Shown: in pieces, positions 45,137 to 58,290 of the stretch
Layout: each line of letters opens with the position of its first letter
Position numbering within the stretch: the stretch's first letter is position 1
Assembly: GCA_028753945.1 (NCBI GenBank)
Contig: JAPNXP010000015.1
Span: forward strand, 2,108,001 to 2,172,000
Length of the DNA: 64,000 nucleotides
Origin: Hexactinellida sp. DTS-2022
Taxonomy: Eukaryota; Porifera; Hexactinellida
Direction of reading: 5' to 3'
The notes under the pieces: generated by a model
Databases searched by the model: none
The model's input: only the letters and a program-made list of their open reading frames with translations
What the model was told of the DNA's origin: nothing
Translations under genes and position numbers: made by a program

Positions 45137-46440
45137 AAAATCCAAAATTGCAGCCATGTTCCTTTGGTGACACTATATTTTGTTGGTGGTTTATTGATAG
45201 TGCCTCCAAATGAGCATGTTGTCGGCACAGCTGCAATTTTGGATTTTTTTCGCAATGTCATCATCACCTCAAGGTGACAGGACCCATTTGTAGAGTGTTA
45301 CGTGGCATAAGGATCAATTTATAAATTGAAAGTTTGTTTCTATCTTCTATAATCTCTGAGACTTATGATATTGAATTAATTAGTATAAATAATTATTAAT
45401 ATTATTTATAATATAACACCAATTTCAATGTCAACTTACAATTATTAAGTTAAATTATTTTGTCATAAATAATTAATTAATTAATTTGGCTATCAAATTT
45501 CAATTCCGCACACTCGATAACTCTAATAAACAAATTGGAAGCATCTGTTAAGTCATATACTGACTGAATTAATTATAATTAATTACGTCTGCATATTAAC
45601 AGTGCAATAATATTAACGCAGAAGTAAATATAATCACATAATCTGTCGTTGTTGTGGTATGTAAAATCTTAACGGTTCTATCATAAACCATCTTTAGTTT
45701 AATGCCATTCATTCATTACTTATTGATAATAAATTAAATTATTAGTTATTTATTTTAGCAATGTTATCCACGGTGATTTGAGTTGAGTCAATAAATTCCT
45801 TATATTATATTATTTAATTTAATCCATTGTATAGTAATATTACAATTAAATAGAAGCCAGCTGGAATTTATAAGTTAAATCAATATAATTATCGCAAGTT
45901 GAATCACTAGAGTAGGATTTAACAAGTTAAATCAATATAATTATTAAAAGTTGAAACAATAGAATTAGATTTAACACTTTTAAAGAAATTGAAGTGTGAG
46001 TAAACAAAGAAATTTTTATCCCCATTTATGGCAGAAATTGACCCCTTTATTGAAAGTTTTCTTTCTCTCATCAGACGCAGAATTTTATGGTGAATCCAAA
46101 TGTGAAATAAAATTTGGGGGTTTAGTAAAACATATTTTGTGTTATGGACCAGACAAATTTTGAAAGGTGTTAAAGATGTGTCAAAAATTTGTTAATCAAA
46201 AATCGTAACCCCAGGTGCAAATTAGACGGTCCCATCGCACCTACATGCCAAGTTTCAGCCCATCAACTATAAAGCTCAGGCCAGGGCACCGTCTACGGAG
46301 AAAAAAAAAAAAAAAATCCAAAATTGCAGCCTGTGCCGACGCATGTTCCTTTGGTGGCACTATATTTTGGTCTTGGTCTATTGATAGTGCCTCAAATGGA
46401 ACATGCTGTCGACACAGGCTGCAATTTTGGATTTTTTTCG
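45137..46440 (-). repeat. Inverted macrosatellite units
   Basis: Reverse-complement copies of the 2.9 kb and 0.9 kb families: a degenerate hairpin at 45140-45250, the CGTAATTAATTATAATTAAT block at about 45565-45590, the GTTGAATCACTAGAG block, then AGACGGTCCCATCGCACC and a hairpin at 46316-46438 with an A-run linker. Orientation is opposite to the arrays at both ends of the window. Confidence 0.82.
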
Positions 46441-46558
46441 CCATGTCATGAACATCACATGGTGTTTAGACTCATTTAATAATTTGTACGGGACAAAGGA
46501 ATTATTGTTGAATTTGAAGCTTATTTTTATCTTAAACCATCTTGAGTTTTAGTTTATA

Positions 46559-46877
46559 CAGTAGAACTCGGTTAAGACGTACCACCTTGGGAGACAAGAA
46601 AAAGTACGTACTAACCGAGTACGTCTTATCCGTATGAATAATCCATAAGTCGAAATAATTACTTCTAGTGTACGTACTAACATAATTAAAATACATACAT
46701 TTTATTTAATTGGGATTAAAAATTGGTGCGTCTTATCCGAGGTACGTCTTATCCGAGTACGTATTAACCGAATCATTTATAATGGATCAGATAGGAGGAA
46801 AAATCGGTTATTAGAGAACAGTACGTAATTCCCGAGAGTACGTCTTAAGCCGGTTACGTACTAAGCGAGTTCCACTG
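46559..46877. mobile_element. Mariner/pogo-type MITE, 319 bp
   Basis: Starts CAGTAGAACTCGGTTAAGACG and, inverted, CAGTGGAACTCGCTTAGTACG. TA flanks at 46557-46558 and 46878-46879. The paralogous empty site GTTTATATTTYCATTATAAA confirms TA duplication. The interior repeats GTACGTCTTATCCGAG. Non-coding. Confidence 0.9.
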
Positions 46878-46879
46878 TA

Positions 46880-48062
46880 TTTCCATTATAAATGCGTTTT
46901 AGAACCCCCTATCACACTAATACAATTCGGGCACCAAACAAGCACACAAACGAATAGTCATAAACTAGAAATTCCATCTCTTTTATCCATTGTTTATATA
47001 TCAGTTATCGTTTTGAAATTGAAATCAGCATACTTATTACTTAGAATGACATATGGGATTAAGTTTATATTTCCATTATAAATGCGTTATAAACCCCCCC
47101 TTACACTCTAATACATTTCGGGCACCAAGCACACACATAGACAAATATTTATACAAATAGATATTCCATCTCATTAATCCATTGTTTGAATATCAGAAAT
47201 CGTTCTGAAATTGAATAACTGTTGAGTTAAATTGAATTTTCATATAGGAGAAAACTTTAATACAACTATGTATTAGAAATCGATTTATATAGTAGCAGCT
47301 ATTGAATCAAATTGAATTATTCATTTACAACATAATACTTATTGTAACTATGATATCAGAAATTGATTTGTATACTAATAGCTATTGAATGTAAATTAAT
47401 TATTCATATATACTAGAATTCTTTATTGTGATTATAATATCAACAATAACTTGAATCGAAATAACACTGAATCAATTGAATTATTCAAAAATAGTAGATC
47501 TTCATCGAAACCACGAAATAATTGCATAATTGAATATTAATGAATTTACGATTTTAGAAAGTTAAGGGTGAATTGTGGCAACTTTGAGCCTAATTATCAG
47601 GAAAATGAGGACGGATTAAAAAAATTGTGAAGAGCTATCAGTTGCAAAATACTTTTCTGATACTAATGATTCAAAAATTTTTCTTGTTATTGCATTTATT
47701 TTCTTGTGGGACAAAAAAAGCTAAAAGTCCCGTTAAAAATTTTCCCAAGTCGAAATTGAAAAATCAGGCCACGAAGTGCACATTAATCAACAACCAGACA
47801 CCTATCCTAAAAATCTCAGAGCTCTAGCACTTATGGTTTAGCCTGGGGAGGCGACACGGAGAAAACAAAAAAAAAACATCCAAGGCAGTAAGATTAGAAC
47901 TGGGCCACTATACTATAGTATAGTCGGCACAGTAAAAATCCAAAATTGCAGCTGTGCGACAGAATGTTCCATTGGAGGCACTATCAATAGCAATAGACCA
48001 CCACCAAAATATAGTGCCACCAAAGGAACATGCGTCGGCACAGGCTGCAATTTTGGATTTTT
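46880..48062 (-). repeat. Inverted composite repeat unit
   Basis: Reverse complement of the block that follows TCTCCGTGTCGCCTCCCC (here GGGGAGGCGACACGGAGAA at about 47847), then one palindromic minisatellite unit (47874-47939). A hairpin at 47940-48062 follows in the forward orientation. Between 48063 and 48300 part of the same block is repeated. A 66-codon frame at 47627-47827 belongs to the repeat. Confidence 0.8.
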
Positions 48063-48496
48063 GTAATTATGATATCAACAATAACTTGAATAGAAATAAC
48101 ACTGAATCTAATTGAATTATTCATAAATAGTAGATCTTCATCGAAACCACGAAATGATTGCATAATTGAATATTAATGATCTTACGATTTTAGAAAGTTA
48201 AGGGTGAATTGTGGCAACTTTGAGCCTAATTATCAGGAAAATGAAAACTAATTTTTAAAATCGTGAAGAGCTATCAGCTCCAAAATACTTTTCTGAAGCT
48301 AATGATTTAAAAAATATTTTTGTTATTGCATTTATTTTCCTATGGGACAAAAAAGTCCCGTTAATAATTTTTCCATATCGAAATTAATAAATCGTGACCC
48401 CAGGTGCACATCTGTAACCCATGAGACACCTATCCTGAAAATTTGGGCTCTTAGTTGATAAAACTCTGTTCTGTGGAGAGGATACGGAAGGATAAT

Positions 48497-48890
48497 AACC
48501 AAGGCACTAAGACCAATACTGGGCCACTATACTATAGTATAGTCGGCACAGTAAAATAATAATAATAAAGGCAGTGATTCTAATACTGGGCCACTATACT
48601 ATAGTATAGTCGGCACAGTAATAATATAAATAAAGGCAGTGATTCCAATACTGGGCCACTATACTATAGTATAGTCGGCACAGTAAAAATAATAAAAATA
48701 ATAAAGGCAGTGATTCCAATACTGGGCCACTATACTATAGTATAGTCGGCACAGTAATAATAATATTAATAACCAAAGCACTAAGACCAATACTGGGCCA
48801 CTATACTATAGTATAGTCGGCACAGTAATAAAGGCAGTGATTCCAATACTGGGCCACTATACTATAGTATAGTCGGCACAGTAATAAACT
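48497..48890 (-). repeat. Palindromic minisatellite, 6 units (inverted)
   Basis: Six dyad units with TAATAATAAAGGCAGTGATT-type linkers, in the opposite orientation to 725-1103. Confidence 0.9.
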
Positions 48891-49420
48891 GATGGAAGCC
48901 AAACTGGATTATTCAAGTATGCAATTTCGGATATATTGTAGGTGAAGATTAAATCATCAAACCTCAATATGTGCAATGATGCAGCAATTGGAGGTTACAT
49001 TTTTGTTATTGCCTGGCTCAGCTTTAATGCGAAAATTATAAAAATTTCTAGGGACATGCAATACATTCTGTTTTATAATGTGACAAAATTATTTGTCGAT
49101 TGAACCAAAAGTGTAAGAGCTGAATCCAAATTAGTTGCTACGTGACGTCACATTACCATAAATCGATATACGTGTGTCTCTTTGTATGTTGTGTTATTAT
49201 CTAAAATTGTGGGCGAATCGAATAAAAACTGAATGAGTTATCCCCAAATATGTTCGTTTATGACGTCATAATCCCGTTATTTCGCTTAGAAACCCAATAG
49301 ATCGTTGTCAGCGTGTAAAATTACCCATGCATGCCAATTTTCAGCTTTCTAGGACTCGTAGTCTTTCCTATTAATTCTGGACAAACACACACACAAACAA
49401 ACACACAACAATTTTAGAGA
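48888..49420 (+). repeat. ~535 bp direct repeat, copy 1
   Basis: Starts AACTGATGGAAGCCAAACTGG and ends with a GGACAAACACACACACAAAC tail. It is about 95% like 49823-50345 by eye. The CA/AAAC-rich 3' tail could indicate a SINE- or LINE-derived unit, but no promoter box or reverse transcriptase was found. Confidence 0.8.
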
Positions 49421-49494
49421 TAGATAATTAATTCAGTCAGTATATGACTTACGAGCCCTTCGGTCTCGGTCGCTTCGCGACGGATCACTCTCAC

Positions 49495-49519
49495 ACAAAA
49501 GTCGCTTCGCGACTTTTGT
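49495..49519. repeat. 11-bp stem hairpin with TTC loop
   Basis: ACAAAAGTCGC, TTC, GCGACTTTTGT. Neighbouring CGGTCGCTTCGCGACGG and GGCCGCTTCGCGGCC are shorter dyads in the same GC-rich patch. Confidence 0.8.
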
Positions 49520-49822
49520 TCGTTCGTGTTAGGGACTACGCGATACAATTAACGGCCGCTTCGCGGCCTTTGCCTTCCCAAAAAGCTATAATATTACTAA
49601 TGAGTTCACCTGTGGCTAGTGAATTACACGTACTCAATTCAGTATGCTTGCTATTTGGGACCCCAGTATATCAATATATTAATTAATTCATTCATTCATG
49701 TTATTATTTACTAACCATGAAATTTTACTGCATAGTAAATTGTTTGTAAATAGTTGAATTACTTTGATATGTAATATTATGCTTATGAGATTGACGTAAG
49801 CTAAATAATCATGAATAGAAAT

Positions 49823-50345
49823 AAACTGATGGAAGCCAAACGGATTAATCAAGTATGCAATTTCGGAAATAATGTAGGTGAAGATTAAATCGTCAAACCT
49901 CAATATGCGCAATGACGCAGCAATTGGAGGTTACATTTTTGTTATTGCCTGGCTCAGATTAAATGCGAAAATTATAAAAATTTCCAGAGACATGCAATAC
50001 ATTCTGTTTTATAATGTGACAAAATTATTTGTCGATTGAACCAAAAGTGTAAGAGCTGAATCCAAATTAGTTCCCACGTGACGTCACATTCCCATAAATC
50101 GGAACACCTGTGTCTCATTGTATGTTGTGTTATCATCTAAAATTGTGGGCGAATCGAATAAAAACTGAAAGAGTTATTCCCAAATATGTGCCTTTATGAC
50201 GTCATAATCCCGTTATTTTGTTTCAAAAACCAATAGATCGTTGTCGCAGTACAAAATTACCCCTGTATACAAATTTTCAGCTTTCTGGGACTCGTAGTCT
50301 TTCCAATTAATTCTGGACAAACACACACACAAACACATCCACAAC
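49823..50345 (+). repeat. ~535 bp direct repeat, copy 2
   Basis: Second copy of 48888-49420, including TGACGTCACATT and the AAACACACACACAAACACA tail. Confidence 0.8.
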
Positions 50346-50370
50346 AGTTCCGCTTTTAATATACAGATTA

Positions 50371-50882
50371 TTATTACTGTGACGACTATACTATAGTATA
50401 GTGGCCCAGTTCTAATCTTACTGCCTTTAATATTATTACTGTGCCGACTATACTATAGTATAGTGGGCCAGTATTGGTCTTAGTGCTTTGGTTATTACTG
50501 TGCCGACTATACTATAGTATAGTGGCCCAGTATTGGTCTTAGTGCCTTGGATTTTTTACTGTGCCGACTATACTATAGTATAGTGGCCCAGTTTTGGTCT
50601 TAGTGCTTTGGTTGTTTTTACTGTGCCGACTATACTATAGTATAGTGGCCCAGTATTGGTCTTAGTGCCTTGGATGTTTTTTTGTTTTTACTGTGCCGAC
50701 TATACTATAGTATAGTGGCCCAGTATTGGTCTTAGTGCCTTGGATGTTTTTTTTTACTGTGCCGACTATACTATAGTATAGTGGCCCAGTATTGGTCTTA
50801 GTGCCTTGGATGTTTTTTTACTGTGCCGACTATACTATAGTATAGTGGCCCAGTATTGGTCTTAGTGCTTTGGTTTGTTTTT
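50371..50882 (+). repeat. Palindromic minisatellite, 8 units
   Basis: The longest run of the dyad unit in the window, leading directly into the TCTCCGTGTCGCCTCCCC block at 50888. Confidence 0.9.
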
Positions 50883-52286
50883 TTTTTTCTCCGTGTCGCC
50901 TCCCCAGGCTAAACCATAAGTGCTAGAGCTCTGAGATTTTCAGGATAGGTGTCTGGTTGTTGATTAATGTGCACTTCGTGGCCTGATTTTTCAATTTCGA
51001 CTTGGGAAAATTTTTAACGGGACTTTTAGCTTTTTTTGTCCCACAAGAAAATAAATGCAATAACAAGAAAAATTTTTCGAATCATTAGTATCAGAAAAGT
51101 ATTTTGAAACTGATAGCTCTTCACGATTTTACAAATCCGTCCTCATTTTCCTGAGAATTAGGCTCAAAGTTTCCACAATTGACCCTTAACTTTCTAAAAT
51201 CGTAAATTCATTAATATTCAATTATGCAATTATTTCGTGGTTTCGATGAATATCTACTATTTATGAATAATTCAATTGATTCAGTGTTATTTCGATTCAA
51301 GTTATTGTTGATATTATAATCACAATAAAGAATTCTAGTATATATGAATAATAAATTTACATTCAATAGCTATTACTATACAAATCAATTTCTGATATCA
51401 TAGTTACAATAATTTATTCTATTTATATGAATAATTCAATTTGATTCAATAGTATATAAATCGATTTCTAGTACAATAGTTGTATTAAAGTTTTCTCCTA
51501 TATGAAAATTCAATTTCACTCAACAGTTATTCAATTTCAGAACGATTTCTGATTTTCAAACAATGGATTAATGAGATGGAATATCTATTTGTATAAATAT
51601 TTGTCTATTTGTGTGCTTGGTGCCCGAAATGTATTAGAGTGTAGGGGGGGGGTTATAAAGCATTTACGTATAATGGAAATATAAACTTAATCCCATATGT
51701 CATTCAAAGTAAGCGAGTATGTTGATTTAAATTTTAAAACGATGACTGATATACAAACAATGGATTAATGAAATGGAATATCTATTAAATGACTATTCGT
51801 CTGTGTGCGTGTTTGGTGGTCGAATTGTATTAGAGTGATAGGGGGTTATAATAGGAATATAAACTAGATCCCTTTTGTCATTCTAAGTAAACAAGTATGC
51901 TGATTTCCAATTTTAAACAGTATATTAATATTCAATGGATTAAAGCAAATTAAATTAAATTGGAAATTTGTTTACTTAACTTAACTCAACTCAACTCACA
52001 TTGCTAAAATAATTAACTATTTATATCATTTATTATCTATACATAATGAATGAATGACATTAAACCCAAGATGGTTCAAGATAGAAATAATTTAAAATCA
52101 ACAATGGTTCCTTTGTCCCCACAACTTGTTAAATGAGACTAAACACTATGAGGCGTTCATGACATGGCGAAAAAAATCCAAAATTGCAGCTGTGCCGACA
52201 ACGTGTTCCTTTGGAGGCACTATCAATAAACCACCACCAAAATATAGTGCCACAAAAGGAACATGCGTCGGCACAGCTGCAATTTT

Positions 52287-52325
<39 letters not shown>

Positions 52326-54540
52326 CTCCGTGTCGCCTCCCCAAGCTAAACCATAAGTGCTAGAGCTCTGAGATTTTCAGGATAGGTGTCTGGTTGTTGA
52401 TTAATGTGCACTTCGTGGCCTGATTTTTCAATTTCGACTTGGAAAATCTTTTAACGGGACTTTTAGCTTTTTTTGTCCCACAAGAAAATAAATGCAATAA
52501 CAACAATTTTTTTTGAATCATTAGTATCAGAAAAGTATTTTGCAACTGATAGCTCTTCACGATTTTATTAATCCGTCCTCATTTTCCTGAGAATTAGGCT
52601 CAAAGTTGCCACAATTCACCCTTAACTTTCTAAAATCGTAAAATCATTAATATTCAATTATGCAATAATTTCGTGGTTTCGATGAATAACTACTATTTAA
52701 TATTTATGAATAATTCAATTAGATTCAGTGTTATTTCGATTCAAGTTATTGTTGATATTATAATCACAATAAAGAATTCTAGTATATATGAATAACTAAT
52801 TTACATTCAATAGCTATTACTATACAAATCTATTTCTGATATCATAGTTACAATAATTTATTCTATTTATATGAATAATTCAATTTGATTCATTAGTATA
52901 TAAATCGATTTCTAATACAATAGTTGTATTAAAGTTTTCTCCTATATGAAAATTCAATTTCACTCAACAGTTATTCAATTTCAGAACGATTTCTGATATT
53001 CAAACAATGGATTAATGAGATGGGATATCTATTTGTATAAATATTTGTCTATTTGTGTGCTTGGTGCCCGAAACGTATTAGAGTGTAAGGGGGGGGGGGG
53101 GGGTTTATAAAGCATTTACGTATAATGGAAATATAAACTTAATCCCATATGTCATTCAAAGTAAGCGAGTATGCTGATTTCAATTTTAAAACGATGACTG
53201 ATATACAAACAATGGATTAATGAAATGGAATATCTATTAAATGACTATTCGTCTGTGTGCGTGTTTGGTGGTCGAATTGTATTAGAGTGATAGGGGGTTA
53301 TAATTGGAATATAAACTAGATCCCTTTTGTCATTCTAAGTAAACAAGTATGCTGATTTCCAATTTTGAACAGTATATTAATATTCAATGGATTAAAGCAA
53401 ATTAAAATAAATTGGAAATTTGTTTACTTAACTCAACTCAACTCACATTGCTAAAATAATTAACTATTTATATCATTTATTATCTATACATAATGAATGA
53501 ATGGCATTAAACCCAAGATGGTTCAAGATAGAAATAATTTAAAATCAACAATGGTTCCTTTGTCCCGTACAACTTGTTAAATGAGACTAAACACTATGAG
53601 GTGTTCATGACATGGCGAAAAAAATCCAAAATTGCAGCTGTGCCACAAGCGTGTTCCTTTGGAGGCACTATCAATAAACCACCACCAAAATATAGTGCCA
53701 CAAAAGGAACATGCGTCGGCACAGCTGCAATTTTGGATTTTTTTTTTTCTCCGTGTCGCCTCCCCAGGCTAAACCATAAGTGCTAGAGCTCTGAGATTTT
53801 CAGGATAGGTGTCTGGTTGTTGATTAATGTACACTTCGTGGCCTGATTTTTCAATTTCGACTTGGGAAATTTTTTAACGGGACTTTTAGCTTTTTTTGTC
53901 CCATAGGAAAATAAAAGCAATAATAAGAAAAAATTTAGAATCATTAGTATCAGAAAAATATTTTGCAACTGATGGCTCTTCACGATTTTTTAAATCCGCC
54001 CTCATTTTCCTGAGAATTAGGCTCAAAGTTGCCACAATTCACCCTTAACTTCTAAAATAGAAATTTAATTAATATTCAATTATGCAATTATTTCGTGGTT
54101 TCGATTTTTAACTACTATTTATGAATAATTCAATTAGATTCAGTGTTATTTCGATTCAAGTTATTGTTGATATCATAATTACAATAAAAAATTCTTGTAT
54201 ATATGAATAACTAATTTACATTCAATAGCTATTACTATACAAATCAATTTCTGATATCATAGTTACAATAAAGTATTATATTGTAAATGATTAATTCAAT
54301 TTGATTCAATAGCTGCTACTATATAAATCGATTTCTAATACATAGTTGTATTAAAGTTTTCTCCTATATGAAAATTCAATTTCACTCAACAGTTATTCAA
54401 TTTCAGAACGATTTCTGATATTCAAACAATGGATTAATGAGATGGAATATATATTTGTATAAATATTTGTCTATGTGTGTGCTTGGTGCCCGAAATGTAT
54501 TAGAGTATAAGGGGGGGTTATAACGCATTAATAATGGAAA
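50883..54540 (+). repeat. ~1.43 kb tandem composite repeat
   Basis: TCTCCGTGTCGCCTCCCC recurs at 50888, 52326 and about 53750, giving periods of about 1.43 kb. Hairpins lie at about 52170-52292 and 53620-53740. A T-run of over 30 bases (52291-52325) and a G-run (53090-53102) are likely slippage sites. The 66-codon minus-strand frames (for example 52360-52560, 53783-53983) are part of the unit, start at GTG, and are shifted in the copy at 50,918. Confidence 0.85.
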
Positions 54541-54836
54541 TATAAACTTAATCCCATATGTAATTCAAAGTAAGCGAGTATGCTGATTTCAATTTTAAAA
54601 CGATGATTGATATACAAACAATGGATTAATGAATTGGAATATCTATTAAATGACTATTCGTCTGTGTGCGTGTTTGGTGCCCGAATTGTATTAGAGTGAT
54701 AGGGGGGTCTAAAACGCATGTATAATGAAAATATAAACATAAACTCAAGATGGTTTAAGATAGAAAGAAGCATGAAATTTATCAAACGTTCCTTTGTCCC
54801 GTAAAAATTGATAAATGGGTGTAAACACCATGTGAC

Positions 54837-55104
54837 CAGGGGCGGATCCAGGGGGCCTGGGCCCACCCTTCAAAAATGAAATTGACTGAAATTTAGCTGA
54901 AAATGACAAAATAATTAAGAAACTTCAGCCTCAAGTTTGATTTATGGCTCATTATAAAGAAATTAGCGTTTAAAATGACTTCTGAGTGTATATAACCCAA
55001 AGAAAATCTGGGGGGTTACCCCCCATACCCTCTTATAAGTTGCTCACTACGCTCGCATTATTTCTTGAGCCCCCCCCTTTTCAACATGTCTGGATCTGCC
55101 ACTG
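54837..55104. mobile_element. hAT-like MITE, second copy
   Basis: Same termini and same insertion site (GTGAC duplicated at 54832-54836 and 55105-55109) as 2507-2773. The two copies descend from one insertion that was then duplicated with its host unit. Confidence 0.85.
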
Positions 55105-55252
55105 GTGACGTTCAAGACATGGCGAAAAAAATCCAAAATTGCAGCCTGTGTCGACAGCATGTTCCATTGGAGGCACTATCAATAGACCACCACCAAAATA
55201 TAGTGCCACAAAAGGAACATGCGCCGGCACAGGCTGCAATTTTGGATTTTTT

Positions 55253-55450
55253 ACTGTGACGACTATACTATAGTATAGTGGCCCAGTATTGGAATCACTG
55301 CCTTTATTATTTTTATTATTACTGTGCCGACTATACAATAGTATAGTGGCCCAGTATTGGAATCACTGCCTTTATTTAAATTATTATTATTATTACTGTG
55401 CCGACTATACTATAGTATAGTGGCCCAGTATTAGAATCACTGCCTTTATT
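55253..55450 (+). repeat. Palindromic minisatellite, 3 units
   Basis: Three dyad units after the hairpin. The middle one has a substitution in the palindrome (CTATACAATAGTATAG). Confidence 0.9.
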
Positions 55451-56712
55451 TTTTATAATATTTTATCTCCGTAGACGGTGCCCTGGCCAGAGCTTTATAG
55501 TTGATGGGCTTAAACTTTGCATGTAGGTGCGATGGGACCGTCTAATTTGCACCTGGGGTAACGATTTTTGATTAAGAAATTTTTGACACATCTTTAACAC
55601 CTTTCAAATTTTGTCTGGTCCATAACTCAAAAATTGTTTTACTAAACCCCCAAATTTTATTTCATACTTGGATTCACCATAAAATTCTGCGTTTGATGGG
55701 TGAAGAAAATTTTCAATAAATGGTTTAATTTCTGCCATAAATGGGGGTTGAATTTTATTTGTTTACTCACACTTCAATTTCAGTAAAAGTGTTAAATCTA
55801 ATTCCATTGTTTCAACTTGTAATAATTATATTGATTTAACTTGTTAAATCCTACTCTAGTGATTCAACTTGCTATAATTATATTGATTTAACTTCTGAAT
55901 TCAAGCTGGCTTCTATTTTGCAATTGAAAATTAAGATTATATATTTCATAACAACGACATATTATGTGATTATATTTACTTCTGCGAGAATATAATTGCA
56001 CTGTTAATATACTGACGTAATTAATTATAAATAATTCAGTTTGTATTTAACTTATATAGAAGCTTCCAATTTGTATATTAGAGGTTATCGAGTGTGCGGA
56101 ATTGAAATTTGATAGATAAATTAATTAATTAATTATTTATGACAAAATAATTGAACTTAATAATTGTATGTTGACATTGAAATTGGTGTCATATTATAAA
56201 TAATATTAATAATTATTTATACTAATTAATTAAATATCATAAATCTCAGATATCATAGAAGATAGAAACAAACTTTCAATATATCAATTTATGACACGTG
56301 CCACCTATACAAGTGGGTCTTGACACCTTGAGGTGATGATGACATCGTTAAAAAAATGTGTTTTTACAATTTTGTTAATTCGATATTTAAAATGGGTTAG
56401 TTAATGTTGGTTGATGACCCAACACCCACTTAAAAAATGCTGAGTCATCACAGATTATATTCTACTGAAACTTGAATATCTCTCAAATGAAGTGAGCTAA
56501 ATGGAAACTTCCACCACTCTAAGGGTCGTTGCCTAATGAAACACCTTTCTGAAATAATTTAACACCTTCATAGTGATGATGACTAGGCGAAAAAAAAATC
56601 CAAAATTGCAGCTAGTGCCGACAGCATGTTCCTTTGGAGGCACTATCAATAAACCACCACCAAAATATAGTGCCACAAAAGGAACATGCGTCGGCACAGG
56701 CTGCAATTTTGT

Positions 56713-57390
56713 TTTTAATTTAACACCAATTTCAATGTCAACTTATATTTATTAAGTTTAATTATTTTGTCATAAATAATAAATTAATTAATTTGGCAAA
56801 CAAATTTAAATTCCGCACACTCGATAACCCCTAATAAACAAATTGGGACCATCTATATAAGTCATAAACAGACTGAATTAATTATAATTAATTACGTCAG
56901 TATATTAACAGTGCAAGAGTATTCTTGCAGAAGGAAATATAATCACATAATCTGTCGTTGTTATGGAATGTAAAATCTTAGTTTTCAATTGGAAAATTGA
57001 AGCCTACTCGATCTCACAAGTTGAATCAATATAATAATGACGAGTTGAAACAATAGAATTAGATTTAACACTTTCAATTGAACTGAAGTGTCAGTATACA
57101 AAGGAAACTTGCAACTCAATTGTGGCACAAACTAAGTACAATTTGAAAATTCGTGCACTGTGAAAAGTTGTAGAATTTAATTCTCTATCGAATGCAAATA
57201 AATTTAATTTTCGGGTACTATTTATTGTTCCTGTTTCAATAATAAACAGGTGCAAAAATGTGTCCAAAAAAATGTAATAAAAAATCGTGACCCCAGGTGC
57301 ACATCTGTAACCCATGAGACACATATCCTGAAAATTTGGGCTCTTAGTTAATAAAACTCTGTTCTGTGGAGAGGATACGGAAGGAAAATA
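56713..57390 (-). repeat. Inverted, decayed composite repeat
   Basis: The reverse complement of the ACTGACGTAATTAATTATAA block (about 56710-56990) abuts the broken hairpin head to head. It is followed by diverged sequence sharing ATCGTGACCCCAGGTGCACATC with 48390. No gene recognised. Confidence 0.7.
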
Positions 57391-57392
57391 AT

Positions 57393-57844
57393 CTAGGATG
57401 CGACCCGTAAAGCCCGTGGCCCGTGGCCCGCTATTCGAAGCCCCCGGCCCGCGGCCCGCTTATTTAACCGCCAGCCCGCGATTTATGAAATTTGTTTATT
57501 TTATGGCACCGTTGGCTGAATTCGTGAAAATATTCTCTAAGAATTGAGAATTCGTATAATTCCCGAGGTTATAATATGCGGGAAATCGTATGCGCAAATA
57601 ATATATTTATTAAACTTTTTATACGGGCGGCAACACTTTGATAGTTTCGTTAGTTGTTTCCTTTTCTTTCAATTAATGGTGGAAGTTAGTATCTTTAGTG
57701 CATCTAGACATTTACATTTATTTGTTATTGAAAAATTAAATATTGGACTTTTTGTCTCTTTTCGGCCCGTTTTGGGCCCGCGGCCTGTGGAAAATGGCCC
57801 ACAGCCCGTGATTTACAATAAAGCCCGCACGGGTCGCACCCTAG
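57393..57844. mobile_element. hAT-like MITE, CTAGGRTGCGACCCG family
   Basis: Starts CTAGGATGCGACCCGT and ends ACGGGTCGCACCCTAG. Flanked by AAATAAT on both sides (low-complexity, so length uncertain). Both ends are dense in GGCCCG words. Non-coding. Confidence 0.75.
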
Positions 57845-57856
57845 AAATAATAATAA

Positions 57857-58290
57857 AAATCCAAAATTGCAGCCTGTGCCGATGCATGTTCCTTAGGTGG
57901 CACTATATTTTGATGGTGGTTTATTGATAGTGCCTCCAATGGAACATGCTGTCGCCACAGGCTGAATTTTGGATTTTTTTCGCCATGTCATCATCACTAT
58001 GAAGGTGTTAAATTATTTCAGAAAGGTGTTTCAGAAGGCAACGACCCTTAGAGTGGTGGAAGTTCCCATTTTGCTCACTTCGTTTCAAAGATATTCAAGT
58101 TTCAGTACAAAATAATAAGTGATGAGTCAGCATTTTTTATGTGCTTGTTGGGTGATCACCCAAAACCAACCGACCCATTTGAATTTTATAATTCTCAAAA
58201 TTGTAGAAATACATTTCTTTGACGATGTCATAATCACCTCAAGGTGTCAAGACCCACTTGTATAGGTGGTACGTGGCATAAGGACCTGTT
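57857..58290 (-). repeat. Inverted hairpin module and 2.9 kb-family segment
   Basis: A hairpin at 57857-57977, followed by the reverse complement of the ACATCGTTAAAAAAATGTG block (about 58215-58285). Confidence 0.8.

Larger units (their letters stand above)
54541..56712 (+). repeat. Composite macrosatellite unit (2.9 kb family)
   Basis: Continues the array with the same order as 2400-2830 joined to 5040-5500 and 1-720: hAT MITE 54837-55104, hairpin 55131-55250, three palindromic minisatellite units, a TCTCCGTAGACGG block, ATACTGACGTAATTAATT at about 56010, and a hairpin at 56598-56708 that is broken at its right end. Confidence 0.85.

Noticed and set aside
50371..50882. Regular repeats with short linkers resembling a CRISPR array
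   Set aside because: The genome is eukaryotic, the linkers are three recurrent types rather than unique spacers, and no cas-like gene is present.
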